Positions 28,071-38,049 of a stretch of DNA of 64,000 nucleotides are shown here, one piece after another. Both the position numbers and the translations under genes were made by a program. The DNA comes from Hondaea fermentalgiana (taxonomy: Eukaryota > Sar > Bigyra > Thraustochytrida > Thraustochytriidae). A model generated the notes under the pieces. That model did not search any database, was not told where the DNA came from, and saw only the letters and a program-made list of their open reading frames with translations. The stretch covers positions 38,267 through 102,266 of the forward strand of contig NPFB01000128.1 of the NCBI GenBank assembly GCA_014084085.1, in the 5' to 3' direction. Numbering within the stretch: position 1 is the first letter of the stretch; every line of letters starts with the position of its first letter.

Positions 28071-29039
28071 ATGGGCCGCGCAGAAGAGGTCCTCGGACGC
28101 GTGCTGCCCGTGCGGGTGCAGCACGCGCTCCGGGACTCCAAGGTCTTTGGCAAGGCCGTCGACAACGTGCTCATGGTCGGCGCTGGCGCGGCGCTCGTGG
28201 CGCTCAGACCGAGCCTCGCGCGCGACTACGTGGTGGGCGCCAAGGACTCGCAAGTGGCTCGTGGCCTTGCCTATGGGCCTCTCAAGAGGCACACGGTCGA
28301 CGTCTATGGCGACGCCGACACGGCGCCAGCTGCCCGCGGAATCCTCGTCTTCGTTCACGGTGGCGCCTGGGGCTTTGGAAACAAGGAAATGTACACCTTG
28401 CACGCCCTCGAGCTCGAACGCCGGGGCTTTCTTGTCCTCGTGCTAAACTACAGACTTTACCCATGGGCCAAGAGCGACGAGCAAGCTCAAGATGTGAATC
28501 TCGCACTGCGCTGGGCCCGGGAGCGGTATCCTGGGGCATCGTCAACACGGGTCATGGGCCACAGCTCAGGGGCCCACATTTCCATGCTCGCCGCCATCCA
28601 GGCTGCGCAACAGGGTGAACAACTCTGCGACGGACTCCTGCTTCTCTCTGGACCCTTTGATATTGAGACTCATTATGACTTTGAACGCGGTCGCGGAGTC
28701 CATGAGCTCTCCTTTATGAAGCCAGCGAACGGCACCACGCTCGAGGAGTTTCGAGCGCGCAGCCCTGTGCGTCTTGTGCGCCAGCTTTCTGTTGACGAAC
28801 GCGACCTTTTGCCACACATCATGCTTTTGCACGGCGAGAAAGATGACACAGTCCCGGTCACTTCGACGCTGGCCTTGCACCGCGAACTCGTACACATTGG
28901 CCATGAGGATCTCGAAACCTATATTTTGGAGCGTCACGACCACGTTGATATTCACACTGACTTTATGTTTGGTCGGGGCCATCTCGTGATGGCCCTGCTC
29001 GACCGTTTTGTGAAGGCTCCCTTGACAGCTCGGCTCTAG
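28071..29039 (+). CDS. Alpha/beta hydrolase (HSL / prenylcysteine methylesterase-like)
   Basis: 322 residues from the ATG at 28071. The oxyanion-hole motif HGGAW (96-100) sits in VFVHGGAWGFGNKEMY. The nucleophile elbow GHSSG gives Ser155. An acid is available in GEKDDTVP (D248 or D249), and His279 or His281 in ERHDHVDIH completes a plausible triad. The HGGAW form and the RLYPW segment are typical of the hormone-sensitive-lipase, kynurenine formamidase and isoprenylcysteine methylesterase branch. The N-terminal ~75 residues have a hydrophobic stretch (DNVLMVGAGAALVAL) that may anchor it to a membrane. The exact ester substrate is not evident. It ends 160 bp from the convergent receptor-L-domain gene. 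Confidence 0.88.
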   Translation: MGRAEEVLGRVLPVRVQHALRDSKVFGKAVDNVLMVGAGAALVALRPSLARDYVVGAKDSQVARGLAYGPLKRHTVDVYGDADTAPAARGILVFVHGGAWGFGNKEMYTLHALELERRGFLVLVLNYRLYPWAKSDEQAQDVNLALRWARERYPGASSTRVMGHSSGAHISMLAAIQAAQQGEQLCDGLLLLSGPFDIETHYDFERGRGVHELSFMKPANGTTLEEFRARSPVRLVRQLSVDERDLLPHIMLLHGEKDDTVPVTSTLALHRELVHIGHEDLETYILERHDHVDIHTDFMFGRGHLVMALLDRFVKAPLTARL

Positions 29040-29199
29040 GTCCAGCTTTTGAAGAAAAAAGAACACCCACTAATCTCAGAGGCTTGAGAGGCTCCACAGG
29101 AGAATCATGTAATCGAACAATAAGACAAGAAAAATTGAACGGAAAATGAACATAATCATCTCCTTGGAGAAACGCTTGCTCGTCTACTTTACATTTACA
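29040..29199. other. Short convergent intergenic spacer
   Basis: Only 160 bp separates two convergent stop codons, so their 3' UTRs very probably overlap. It is A/T-rich with GAAGAAAAAAGAAC just after the hydrolase stop. Confidence 0.6.
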
Positions 29200-31068
29200 T
29201 TAGCTCGTGGCCTCTTCAACACAGTAGGGACCTTGCGTTGCGTCCCACATTTTTCCACTTTGTGTCTGCCACATGCGAGGCCGGCCCGAAGGCCAGACAA
29301 TACTTGGATAGTTGCAATTGAAGACACACCAATTCCCATACGTAGATGTCATCTGCGCCGCTTCAGTGACCGATGGATCTTCCGCGGTTGTGTCGTAAAT
29401 GAGCGGCAGCTCGCCAACTGCAAGACCAGTGCCCTCGGGACAGTCTACTGTACCGTTGGTGAAGCTAATTCGCACATAGGCTCCTACATGCGCAAGGGCC
29501 TCAAGCATGCCTTGTACTGATGCAAGCATTTGATTCTCGTAAATGCGTATCCGCGCACCAACATTTCGTAGTGCCCCGAGCTCGCTCACCGACTCAAGTA
29601 CTGGATTAGCGTACATGAGGACGTCCTTGCCGACATGCTGCAGTGCCGATAGACCCTCGAGAGACGTCAGCGATGGCATCGAATGCACGACCATGGAGCC
29701 TTCGACGCGCTCGAGACCATCGAGTCCAACATAGGTGGTCATCTCGCCCTGAATGTAAAGGTCGCCGCCAACACTTGCGAGCGTCTCGAGTCCGTTCGAA
29801 AGACTCGTAAGCTGAGGATTTCGCCCAATAATAAGAGCACCTCCCACGCTCGCAAGATTGTTGAGACCCTGTAGCGATGCTAGACGACGATTGTCCTCAA
29901 CGACAAAATACCCTCCCACGTCAGTAAGACCCAAGGGCTGTGATTGGCTAAAGTGAGCAAGTCGCTCATTCCGGTAGACGAAGATGCCTCCGTCGACGCG
30001 TGTCAAGCTCGAAAGAGCTCCAACCTCAGTCATGCCCTCATTTTGCGAAATGGTCCAATTGCCGCCAACGGAACCGAGAAGTAATAGTCCAGAAAGATCC
30101 GCAAGTCGAGGATTGGCTTCCACGAGCACGTCTCCCGCCACGTCGAGAAGCGCATCAAGACCCTCGACATATTCCAGGAGCAGATTCTGACGCAAAAGCA
30201 GCGAGCCGCCAACGTGCGCGAGGTTCTCTGCTCCACGCAAGTTCAGCAACTCTGTGTTGGAAACAATCACCAAATCGCCCCCAATCGTTGTTAAATTGCC
30301 AAGCCCATGAAGCGACCGCAGACCCGCAGTAGCGTCTTCGCTAAACACGGTCGTCCCAAGCGCGTCCACAGCGACAGAAGTCCCCGTCCGTTGTCCCTTT
30401 CGGCGCGGAAAATGAAGCGCGCTGTCTTTAACGTAGCTATTGAACTCGTTCTGAAGATATCGTTCCTGAACGACGAGATCGTCGAGTCGAGTCAGGGTCA
30501 AGGCATCGCCAGAGTTGCGCAGAATGAAATCCCCGCCAACGGACGTGAGGTTATCGAGACCGCCGAGACTCACCAAATGAGGGTTCCCATCGAGGATGAT
30601 GCTGCCCGAAACGGATGTAAGTCTTCCAAAGCCATTCAAGGAGGTCACCCAATCGTTGTCGATAATCTCAATGCCGCCGCCCAAAATCTCAGTGAGACAA
30701 ACGGGAGGATGACGCAGAGGGCCGGTGATGCGGATTGTTCCCGCGGTGAGACTACTGCACACTCGAGCGCCTTCATCATGTGTGAGATCAAGATCGCCAG
30801 AGCAAGCGATTGCAGCGAGACACATGGCCGCATAGTCTGTCTCATTCCATAGGCTCGCGGGCCTCTCCATGCTCCACGCATGCACTGGTTCGTGTCTCCA
30901 GTCCACCGACGTCCCGTCCCCTATGAACGCAAGCGCCTCGTACGGCGACCGCGCCGTCGCTGGCGCTACGAGTCCGAGCGCTACGGCGGCCCAGATTCGC
31001 AGCGCCGCGACCATGTGCGACCTCCCGGTCTTGGCCACAACGTCCTCCTTGAGACTCGGCCGCACCAT
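29200..31068 (-). CDS. Secreted receptor-L-domain / leucine-rich-repeat protein
   Basis: 622 residues from the ATG at 31068; the ATG at 31014 would start directly at the signal peptide (VAALRIWAAVALGLVAPATA). The body is a solenoid of repeated units of the form L-x-GL-x-NL-x-x-VGG-x-L-x-I-x-x-N-x-x-L, as in the Recep_L_domain/LRR superfamily. About ten units are visible (LVSLGGLDNLTSVGGDFIL, LLNLRGAENLAHVGGSLLL, LASLQGLNNLASVGGALII and so on). The C-terminal ~70 residues contain Cys and Trp (GNWCVFNCNYPSIVWPSG...GPYCVEEATS) and form a cap. No membrane helix or kinase domain follows, so it is probably a secreted or wall-associated binding protein rather than a receptor. The frame stays open further upstream but without support. 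Confidence 0.82.
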   Translation of the reverse strand: MVRPSLKEDVVAKTGRSHMVAALRIWAAVALGLVAPATARSPYEALAFIGDGTSVDWRHEPVHAWSMERPASLWNETDYAAMCLAAIACSGDLDLTHDEGARVCSSLTAGTIRITGPLRHPPVCLTEILGGGIEIIDNDWVTSLNGFGRLTSVSGSIILDGNPHLVSLGGLDNLTSVGGDFILRNSGDALTLTRLDDLVVQERYLQNEFNSYVKDSALHFPRRKGQRTGTSVAVDALGTTVFSEDATAGLRSLHGLGNLTTIGGDLVIVSNTELLNLRGAENLAHVGGSLLLRQNLLLEYVEGLDALLDVAGDVLVEANPRLADLSGLLLLGSVGGNWTISQNEGMTEVGALSSLTRVDGGIFVYRNERLAHFSQSQPLGLTDVGGYFVVEDNRRLASLQGLNNLASVGGALIIGRNPQLTSLSNGLETLASVGGDLYIQGEMTTYVGLDGLERVEGSMVVHSMPSLTSLEGLSALQHVGKDVLMYANPVLESVSELGALRNVGARIRIYENQMLASVQGMLEALAHVGAYVRISFTNGTVDCPEGTGLAVGELPLIYDTTAEDPSVTEAAQMTSTYGNWCVFNCNYPSIVWPSGRPRMWQTQSGKMWDATQGPYCVEEATS

Positions 31069-32299
31069 GGCGGCCGGCGCGGTTTGCGGCGCGCCGCGCA
31101 GAGAAACCTGTATCCCTCGAGGCCCGAAGACGTCGCGGACGCAGGTCCGTCTGTCGCAAGTGGCTCTGCTTGCAGCGGTCGTGGACGTCGTTGATGCCTT
31201 GCCTCGCATTATGCGTCCCAGTAAAAGTCGGCCACAACGCCTCTCAACGGACGCCTCTTCACGGCACTCGTGACCTGACCTACCTACCCCGTCACTTGCA
31301 CCACATATGTAACATCCCTTGTACCGCATCGCATCGCATCGCACCGCACCGCATCGCTCCCCACTCGGCACACGACTTGCACGCGCGCGGGAGGCGAGGC
31401 GGAGCAGGCTTCTCGTCCACGATTCGGCCAGGAAAGACTTTGCGGCGAGAGCGCTTGCCCGCGTCGTCGCGAGACGGAAAGAGAGCTCGAAGAGCATGGC
31501 GAAAGCGTGATGCTTCGGTACGAGCAGCGAGCGAAAGAGGGCAAGACCGTGAGCGTGCACGTGGGATCGGGCCGTACTGGCGATGATAGTAGTACCTCTT
31601 AAGTGTCTCAAGGAGTCGGGTGCAGGTGGAGATGGGCGGCTCGCAGTCGTAGTACCTCCCCGCAACACCCTTGACCGACCATTGAAGAGCAAGCAGGCAG
31701 GCAAAATGCAAATGACAGCAGCAGGGGAAGCGGGTGTCAAGAAGTGCCACGCGCCAAGAAAACGCCGCGCCGCGTGCATGTAGTACTTGGGGTAGCTGTA
31801 AGGCATGACGGGCGCAAAGGCCACCACCAGCCCGAATCGCGAAAAGCACGAGAGAGAAGACTCGTGCGGGTGTGCAAGCAAGAAGCAAAGATGTTGCGGC
31901 CCGGGAAAGAGCTCGCGCAAGATTGCGAGCGACGACAAGCTGCATCTGCTCCTAAGAATGCACCACATGGGCCTATCCCTCTCTCTGGTGTGTGAAAATG
32001 ATTGGCGCAGTGCAGTGCGCATTTGGTTGATAGCTGGCCACGACCGAGCACGCGCCGCGATGCGCATCTCCACCTTGGGCTCGAAGGTACGTACTTGAGT
32101 GTTGGTGCAATGCACAGACACATCTTGGACCTGTGACCGTGCACTTTTTTTATAAAAATTAAGCGTGTGCAGCAGCGTGCAGCACAGAAGCCACGAACGC
32201 GGACGCGGACGAGGGCAGCAATCCCGAATCGTGGGCAAAGAGTGGCTGCAGGCTACATGCATTGATTGAAGCATCCACTGTTCCTTCCATACACTCGCC
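31069..32299. other. Divergent promoter region, receptor-L-domain / 7-TM
   Basis: This 1.23 kb lies between divergent starts. GGCGCGGTTTGCGGC at 31076-31090, 8 bp upstream of the receptor-L-domain ATG, is a 15-base exact match to 7622-7636 in the clathrin promoter array. CATCG/CACCG repeats occur at about 31325-31360, and a TATAAAA lies 149 bp before the 7-TM start. Open frames here are Arg-rich shadows; no gene is supported. Confidence 0.6.
32151..32157 (+). promoter_or_regulatory. TATAAAA box candidate for the 7-TM gene
   Basis: TTTTTTTATAAAAATTAAG in otherwise GC-rich sequence, 149 bp upstream of the 7-TM ATG and correctly oriented. This is the best-looking TATA box in the window. Confidence 0.45.
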
Positions 32300-33736
32300 A
32301 TGTCCGGAGCTCTTTCGACCGTTGTGGCTCCGCCCAGTCTCGCGGGCGAGACATTCTTTTGTGCCTTCACCTCAAAGTTCTGGGGCAACGTTCAGCAAAG
32401 GGAATATGATGGCCTCGAGATTGTGGGTTTCCCCACGGAAGAAGAAGTATGCGTCTTGGGAGAAACTGCCCTGGGTGACAAGATGCTCGTCACGGATATC
32501 AGCTATGTGAACATGGACGAGAATGAGCGCGACTGGGACTGCTTTGAGACAACCGATCTTTTGACCGTAATCCAGGCGGAACCTGCCGTCGTTGTACATG
32601 ATCTGCGAAGATTTAAGCCAAACCTTGGGCTCGGTCTCGAATGGACCGACAATCTCTTTCAGCCCAAAGACCGGTACGCTGGCTTTGACGGTGCCATCAT
32701 CGACTGCGAATTTCCGGACGTGGTATGGGAAGCTATCAACAATCGCGTCGCCAACCTTACGGTCAATCTCAGGGTGCAAGAATCTGACTTTGAGCGCATG
32801 TTTAACAGCACCTTTCTCAAAGTCTGGGGTCGAGGCATCCTCGGAGGCCTTTTGGTCTTGCAATGGTGCTACGCGAGCGTATTGCTCGTTCGCCATTGGC
32901 AAATCGCCAGGGATCCGACCATGGGATCGCCATACTTTCTCACGGCTCCAGTAATCGCACTTCTTTTGTTGTGGGTCTTTTACCTTTTCATTACACCCGT
33001 TACGCTCATTGAGGGCTTGTGGACCGAAGGCACCCTCCCAGCATCCATCCGCACTTGCATGGTGATCATGGTAACGGGAATTTTCACGGCAGCTTCCTTT
33101 GTTGTCGGGTATTTGTTCTACGAGGTTTCTCATTCTCTGCGCCTCTACTCGACCGTGCACGGCTCATTTGCAACGCGCCACCGAATTATGCTTTTTGCCG
33201 TCGCCGGTGGACTCGCTATCGCCGATATAGCTGCAATGGTTCTTGTTGGTAGCCACGCAGTCGAAGCCACAGACGCGCAAGTTCCCGTCGTGTCATTGTA
33301 TCTCGTAGCTATCATTTTCATCACGGGCTTTTACATTTTGCACGCGACGCGCTTCCGCCAAATCCTGCACCAAGTAAGCTCGCATGACGCCGCGGCCAAT
33401 TCGGAAGAAGAAAGGGTTCGATTTGTGAAGAAAATGAGCCGCTACATCCTAGGCTCGGCTGTGGCCAAGATCCTTTCTGTTCTCGCCATTGCTGCCGTGG
33501 CACTTCCCTTTTTCCTCACGGGCCCACCCGCGTGGATTTCCATATGGACCTTTCTCTACTTGACACGTATCCTCGATGCGCACTTTCTCATTCTCATTTG
33601 CCGTGGTCAGGCCGTGAAATCGCGCGCGTCTCACGCGGCCTCGAGACGCACGCGAATGAACAACTCCTCCTCCAAGCAGGACTCTTCGTCCAATATTGAG
33701 CCGCCTTCGAATCTGTCGTTCACCCTGACGCCCTAG
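32300..33736 (+). CDS. Seven-transmembrane protein of unknown family
   Basis: 478 residues. About 170 soluble N-terminal residues, without an obvious signal peptide, carry sequons (NLTV, NSTF) near their end. Seven hydrophobic helices follow, beginning at ILGGLLVLQWCYASVLLV, YFLTAPVIALLLLWVFYL, CMVIMVTGIFTAASFVVGYL, IMLFAVAGGLAIADIAAMVL, VVSLYLVAIIFITGFYIL, YILGSAVAKILSVLAIAAVA and WISIWTFLYLTRILDAHFLI. A basic, Ser/Asn-rich tail of about 45 residues ends the protein. The layout (soluble domain, seven helices, short tail) is receptor-like, but I see no rhodopsin DRY or NPxxY motif and no known N-terminal domain. A receptor or Golgi/vesicle membrane protein are both possible. Confidence 0.8.
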   Translation: MSGALSTVVAPPSLAGETFFCAFTSKFWGNVQQREYDGLEIVGFPTEEEVCVLGETALGDKMLVTDISYVNMDENERDWDCFETTDLLTVIQAEPAVVVHDLRRFKPNLGLGLEWTDNLFQPKDRYAGFDGAIIDCEFPDVVWEAINNRVANLTVNLRVQESDFERMFNSTFLKVWGRGILGGLLVLQWCYASVLLVRHWQIARDPTMGSPYFLTAPVIALLLLWVFYLFITPVTLIEGLWTEGTLPASIRTCMVIMVTGIFTAASFVVGYLFYEVSHSLRLYSTVHGSFATRHRIMLFAVAGGLAIADIAAMVLVGSHAVEATDAQVPVVSLYLVAIIFITGFYILHATRFRQILHQVSSHDAAANSEEERVRFVKKMSRYILGSAVAKILSVLAIAAVALPFFLTGPPAWISIWTFLYLTRILDAHFLILICRGQAVKSRASHAASRRTRMNNSSSKQDSSSNIEPPSNLSFTLTP

Positions 33737-34052
33737 AAGAATTTCCTGCGCAAGAGTCACTGTCCGCTAATTCTACCTTCTTCTTTCTTTCTCGCTTTCT
33801 TTCTTTTACAATAAAGCATGTCCTGATTACCTTAAGAAACAACAATCATCGCCCAAAAACGCAGCAAAACGATATGTCTACGACGTTTATGCCAATTATT
33901 TTTTTATAACACAAAAGCCAAAGATGCAGCAAGGTCGTCTCTTCGATGGCGTTCTTGAGCCTCCAAAAGAATATTATCATAAAGGTTTATCGATAGAAGA
34001 CAATGAATCGACGTTGTCCATGAAAAGAAGAAAAGCGTAATCGCGGCAGCAA
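33737..34052. other. Convergent 3' intergenic region
   Basis: This 316 bp separates the 7-TM and coiled-coil gene stops. It has a CTTT-rich run followed by AATAAA, then AT-rich sequence. No gene is seen. Confidence 0.6.
33810..33815 (+). terminator. AATAAA, candidate poly(A) signal for the 7-TM gene
   Basis: An exact AATAAA 74 bp after the 7-TM stop and right after a T/C-rich tract. Placement is typical of a poly(A) signal. Confidence 0.5.
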
Positions 34053-36562
34053 TCAAAAGTCAAACTCATCGTCTGAAAAGACGTCCGGATCATCAGCGGA
34101 CTCGCCAAGGATTCCAGACGTTTGCGAGGGCCTGTTGGCAGCTACAAATTGGTCGAGGGCTGTCGACTCGTGCCGTCCATTTTCACTCCTATCCTCCTCA
34201 TCGTCGTCGCCTTCATTTTCAATTTCATCTTCTTCATCTTCATCCTGATCGAACTCACGAAGTGCCAAATGCAGACGCCGTGCTCGCGGCGCGTTTGCCT
34301 GTACCTGATCTGTTGCCAAAAGACTGGCGTCAAGCTCACTTGTGCTCTCGCTGTGAACGTCGTCGACCTCAAGGCCCGACTGTTGCTCACGCGAAGATGG
34401 CTTTGGCGAACCTCCAAGCAGTTCATCGAACGAGAATTGCCGCTCAGTTGGACCTTCTGTCTCGCGTAAGGCACTGTCCTTTTCGTCCCGGCCTGGTGCG
34501 GCGCCAGGCGCATTTTGGGAAGAGAACTCACGCACAATCCATCGAATATTTGCAGCGCAAATACCGTCGACGCGCTCGCCAGGGGGAACCAGAACTTGAA
34601 CAAAAACCGTTGCCAAGTCCTCGCGCGAGACAAGACGTTCTCGAATAACCCATTGCCAATAGTCCACTAGCATGGTCCAAACGTGCTCCCGGCCATCCTT
34701 GCAAGAAAGATGAAACTTGTACAACGCATCACTCACGCGATCCAGGTCAGTCGTCATACTACCGCTGCCCAGCAAAGAAAGTGAGAGCAGACCAACTGCG
34801 TCAACGGAGAGAAGCGAGAACAGAGTCTGAAGCATAAGGTCGACGCTCACGCTCTCAGCGTCGAGCGCAGCGCGACCCAGTGCACGAATTTCGCTCTTGA
34901 GACGCTTCGTATCTGCTGAAGAAATATCGTCCTCGGGCTCGAGCAATCCGAGTTTTGATGCGCGTAGATCAGCAGATGCACTGGGATTGCGCAGCGCGCT
35001 CAAGAGTGCCGAAAGGTCCTGCGCAATGGCGTCCCATCGCTGAGCGCTCGCCGGCGTGTGAGGCGCGTTTCCCCCTTGTTGTGCATCCGGGGCGCGATGA
35101 GAAGCTTGCGTTGTCTCATTTGGCCGCTTTGGTGCCCCACGTCGCGCAAACACTTGACCTGTGAATAGCATCGAGCCGTAGGCGCCTACAGAAAGCCGTG
35201 AGTCGAGATCGTGGCCGTTGCATGATAGTGTCAGCGGCGAGGTTTCACCAAACGCGAGCGTGGATACTTCTCGAGAAACAAGTTCGATCTCGTCGTTTTG
35301 CTGCACACGCACCTCAAAGCGTCGGCCATTTTCAGCAAGCAAGACCTCAAGGTTCCATGTGCGGGGAATGCGCGCCATGCGGCCCAGACCCTTGGCAGTG
35401 TTCAATCGTTGTTCTGCCTGGATCGGCAAGGTTTTCCCGAGAGGCACACTTTGCCATTCATAGGAAAGCTCAAAAGCAGGGCTTTGCGCACCGTCGTGAC
35501 TTGGTCTCAAACGAGTGGCATCATAGGGGTGAGTGGGCGGCGGTGAAGCCATTTGTCGAGGCGACTTGCGCTGTGGCGTCGCCGCGATGACGGCTTGATT
35601 AAGGGGTCTCTCGCGCTTGTCTTGGTTCGCCTCGTCGTCGGCAAGGTCTGGAAACTGCGCACGCAATCTGCGTCTCATTGCAGTGGGTGGAAGTGGCGTG
35701 ACAAGATCGGGTACTGGCGTTGAGCGCCGAGACATGGGCGAGCGCTGGGGCGTTTGTGGTGGCTCCTCCTCACCATCACCGTCGGCGGGACTTGGTCTCG
35801 CAGCGGCTGCGGCGTACCGCTCGAGAGCCCGTGCCCGTGCCTCTTTTTCGAGCCGGGCGCGTTCCCGATTTCGCTTGCCGTGCTCTTCTTGCTCCTTTAT
35901 TCGAAGCAATTCGACGTCGTGCTCCTTGTCGGCGAGAAGAGCGCGGAGAGCCTTTTCCTTTTCGAACGCTGCCGCAGCGGCCCCGCGCCGCTTCTTAAGC
36001 GCAAGTTCGGCGCGCTGTAGCCTGCGCAGTCGACGATAGGCATCCTGCTCCATTTCCACCTGCCAGCCGGGCAACATGCCGTCCACGTGCTGCTTGTACG
36101 CGAGGATCGCCTCGTCGAGCGCCATGCCGGCCTCGGTGTTCGCCGCGCGGTTCTTGTTCGCACGCGCATTCTCCGCGCCGGGCGTCTTCTGCGCAGGGAG
36201 CACGGGGCGCACGCGTCTCAGGGCGGCCTCGATCTCCGCGAGCACGCCCTTGGACCGCTCGCGCGTGGCCGCGGCGCGCGCGGCGGCCTTGTCGCGCGAC
36301 CGCCGCGCCGCCGCGAGCCGCGCCGCGNNNNNNNNNNNNNNNNNNNNNNNNNNNNNNNNNNNNNNNNNNNNNNNNNNNNNNNNNNNNNNNNNNNNNNNNN
36401 NNNNNNNNNNNNNNNNNNNNNNNNNNNGAGCCGCGCCGCGCCGACGTCGGCCTGCGCCGCCAGCCGCGCCTCGAGCTTCTTCTCCGCGCCGGCCCGCGCG
36501 GCGGAGGCCTCCTCCAGCGCCGCGCGCAGCTCCTCCGCGCGCGCGCCGCCCGCGCGCCCCAT
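34053..36562 (-). CDS. Coiled-coil protein of unknown function, split by an assembly gap
   Basis: The start is the ATG at 36562 (MGRAGGARAEELRAALEEA...), and the frame ends at 34053. It is interrupted by a 100-N gap at 36328-36427. The 13 bases flanking the gap are identical on both sides; overlapping them brings both parts into one frame, giving about 798 residues. The N-terminal ~200 residues are a charged Ala/Glu/Arg coiled coil. Middle residues contain Pro/Ser linkers and a compact beta-rich block (ELSYEWQSVPLGKTLPIQ...TWNLEVLLAENGRRFEVRVQQNDEIEL...). A helical domain follows (LMLQTLFSLLSVDAVGLLSLSLLG...WVIRERLVSREDLATVFVQVL), then an acidic tail ending SDDEFDF. A cytoskeletal or basal-body role is possible, but I do not recognise the family. 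Confidence 0.7.
36328..36427. other. Assembly gap (100 N) with 13-bp identical flanks
   Basis: Exactly 100 N. GAGCCGCGCCGCG ends the left flank (36315-36327) and starts the right flank (36428-36440). The gap may therefore be a missed 13-bp overlap between contigs, or a collapsed tandem repeat, inside the coiled-coil gene. Confidence 0.95.
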
Positions 36563-37113
36563 CCTCGAGGCCGCCGTCGATCTCGTAACGGGTCTGGACG
36601 TCGGTGTCGCTGTCGATGACCGAAGCCTGACGCCTTCCCAGCCGCGACGAGGGTCAGGCTTGACCGCGTGCTCGAGGCCGAGCTTTGCGTTTCTTCTGCA
36701 GACCGCGTGCTCGAGGTCGCACGCACGCATGAGGTTTGATGGGGATCGGGCGATCTGGCTGGGCCGTTGTTGTGGAGGGAGGAAAGCACCTCCTTCAAAG
36801 GGTGATTTGTTTCTGTGAAGTGCTTGGCTTGGCTTGGCTTGGCAGCGCTTGGTTTGGCTAGGCAGCGCTTTGGCTTTGTTTTGCTTTGGGGTTTTCCCCG
36901 AATGATGGTGACGAAGAAGTTTTGGAGACGAACGAGAAAGGAGTCGTATGATCAGTCTGGCGACGCAGAGGAAGGTGACAAGCCGCGCGTGAACGAAGTT
37001 TTCCCTTGCTTTGCTTTGCATTTCCCTTTTCCCTTTGATTTTATTTTTATAATTATTTTTTTGCCGCGCGACGCCGCCGCGCCAACAAAACCAAAACCTC
37101 GAGCGAAGGCGCG
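36563..37113. other. Divergent promoter region, coiled-coil gene / TAF10
   Basis: This 551 bp contains a GGCTT/GGCAGCGCTT repetitive stretch at about 36822-36890 and a T-rich block (TTTTATTTTTATAATTATTTTTTTG) at about 37039-37063, some 55 bp before the TAF10 ATG. That block could be an AT-rich core promoter. No gene is seen. Confidence 0.55.
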
Positions 37114-37678
37114 ATGGCGAGCTCCGATGGGACGCTCGCCAAGGGCGGGAGCAAGCCGCAAGACTTGCTCGAGGCCGCGCGCACGTATGAACCCCTGGTA
37201 AGTTCTTTGTTCGCGCTTTTGCGCGGAGACGGAGCGAGCGAGCAGCCTCGACGCCTTGCCAAGAAAGCGCAACGTGTCCGCGCTGCGGCGACGACGCTGC
37301 GTCGCGCTGCACAGCGCCTCGGCCTCGCAACGCGAACTAACGTGTCCTGCCTCACGTTGGCGTGCTCGTTTGCCCACGCCACAGATTCCTGCGGCCGTCG
37401 TGGACTATTACTTGAAAAGATCGGGATGCATTATGAAGGATGAGGACTTGGTGGCTATTGTCGGGCTCGCTGCGCAAAAACTGGCGTGCGACATTGCCAC
37501 AGAGACGTCTGCTCGCTGGTTTGGCCGTGAGGGAAGCGACCTGAAGCGCAAGGCGTCCCAAACCAACGACGACGGCGAAAAGAAACCCAAGCTAACCTCG
37601 CGCGACCTCGAAGGGAGCTTGCTCAAGATCGGCGTCAACAGCGACCCGCCTCCGTACTTTATCGGACCTGACGGCTAG
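37114..37678 (+). CDS. TAF10: TFIID/SAGA subunit TAF10 (2 exons)
   Basis: Exon 1 is 37114-37197 and exon 2 is 37385-37678, split by a phase-0 intron, giving 125 residues. The spliced product reads ...ARTYEPL, then IPAAVVDYYLKRSGC, VAIVGLAAQKLACDIATETSARW, a short basic Gln/Lys linker, LTSRDLEGSLLKIGVN and PPPYFIGPDG. This is the conserved histone-fold core of TAF10 (compare the IPDAVTxYYL...ISLAAQKFIxDIxxDA...LTxEDL pattern of the family). TAF10 pairs with TAF3, TAF8 or SUPT7L in TFIID and SAGA and so acts in RNA polymerase II initiation. The N-terminal tail is much shorter than in animals. Only splicing joins the two halves, so neither exon alone is recognisable. Confidence 0.93.
37198..37384 (+). 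other. Spliceosomal intron in TAF10
   Basis: A 187 bp intron, GTAAGT donor at 37198 and CCACAG acceptor ending 37384, phase 0. Removing it joins the N-terminus to the TAF10 histone-fold core exactly. Confidence 0.92.
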
Positions 37679-38049
37679 CTTGCAAATTAGTAAAAAAGGA
37701 GAGTAGCGAGAGATGGACTTGCCCATGTCATCATATGACTTTTGCACAGCAAATATCTCACAATCAACGAATGCAACGCGAAACGTGTGTATGTTTATCT
37801 TTGTTCATTTTGGGATTTCGTTTTCTTTCAGGAAGAAAGAAATAATGCACGTCGCTGACGATATCTTGAGGAGCGCGACATGTCCACCTATTGCGTCCGC
37901 ATTTGCAGTCTTTGAGTAACGCTCCCCGAACCCTGGAGTAATAAAATAAAGCCCCGCGATCCCATTGTGATCGACAATGGCACTTTTTCTTTTTTGTATT
38001 TTTATGATCATCATGATGATGCCTCACGCAGCTCTTCTTTTGCCTGTTT
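37679..38049. other. Convergent 3' intergenic region
   Basis: This 371 bp lies between the TAF10 and nucleotidyltransferase stops. It holds overlapping AATAAA hexamers and an AT-rich block of ATCATCATGATGATG type. No gene is seen. Confidence 0.6.
37940..37950 (+). terminator. Overlapping AATAAA hexamers, candidate TAF10 poly(A) signal
   Basis: AATAAAATAAA, two overlapping hexamers, 262 bp after the TAF10 stop. Confidence 0.4.

Noticed and set aside
31069..32388. Upstream extension of the receptor-L-domain protein by about 440 residues
   Set aside because: It would overlap the start of the divergent 7-TM gene, has no supported start codon and lacks domains. The ATGs at 31068 and 31014 lead directly into a signal peptide.
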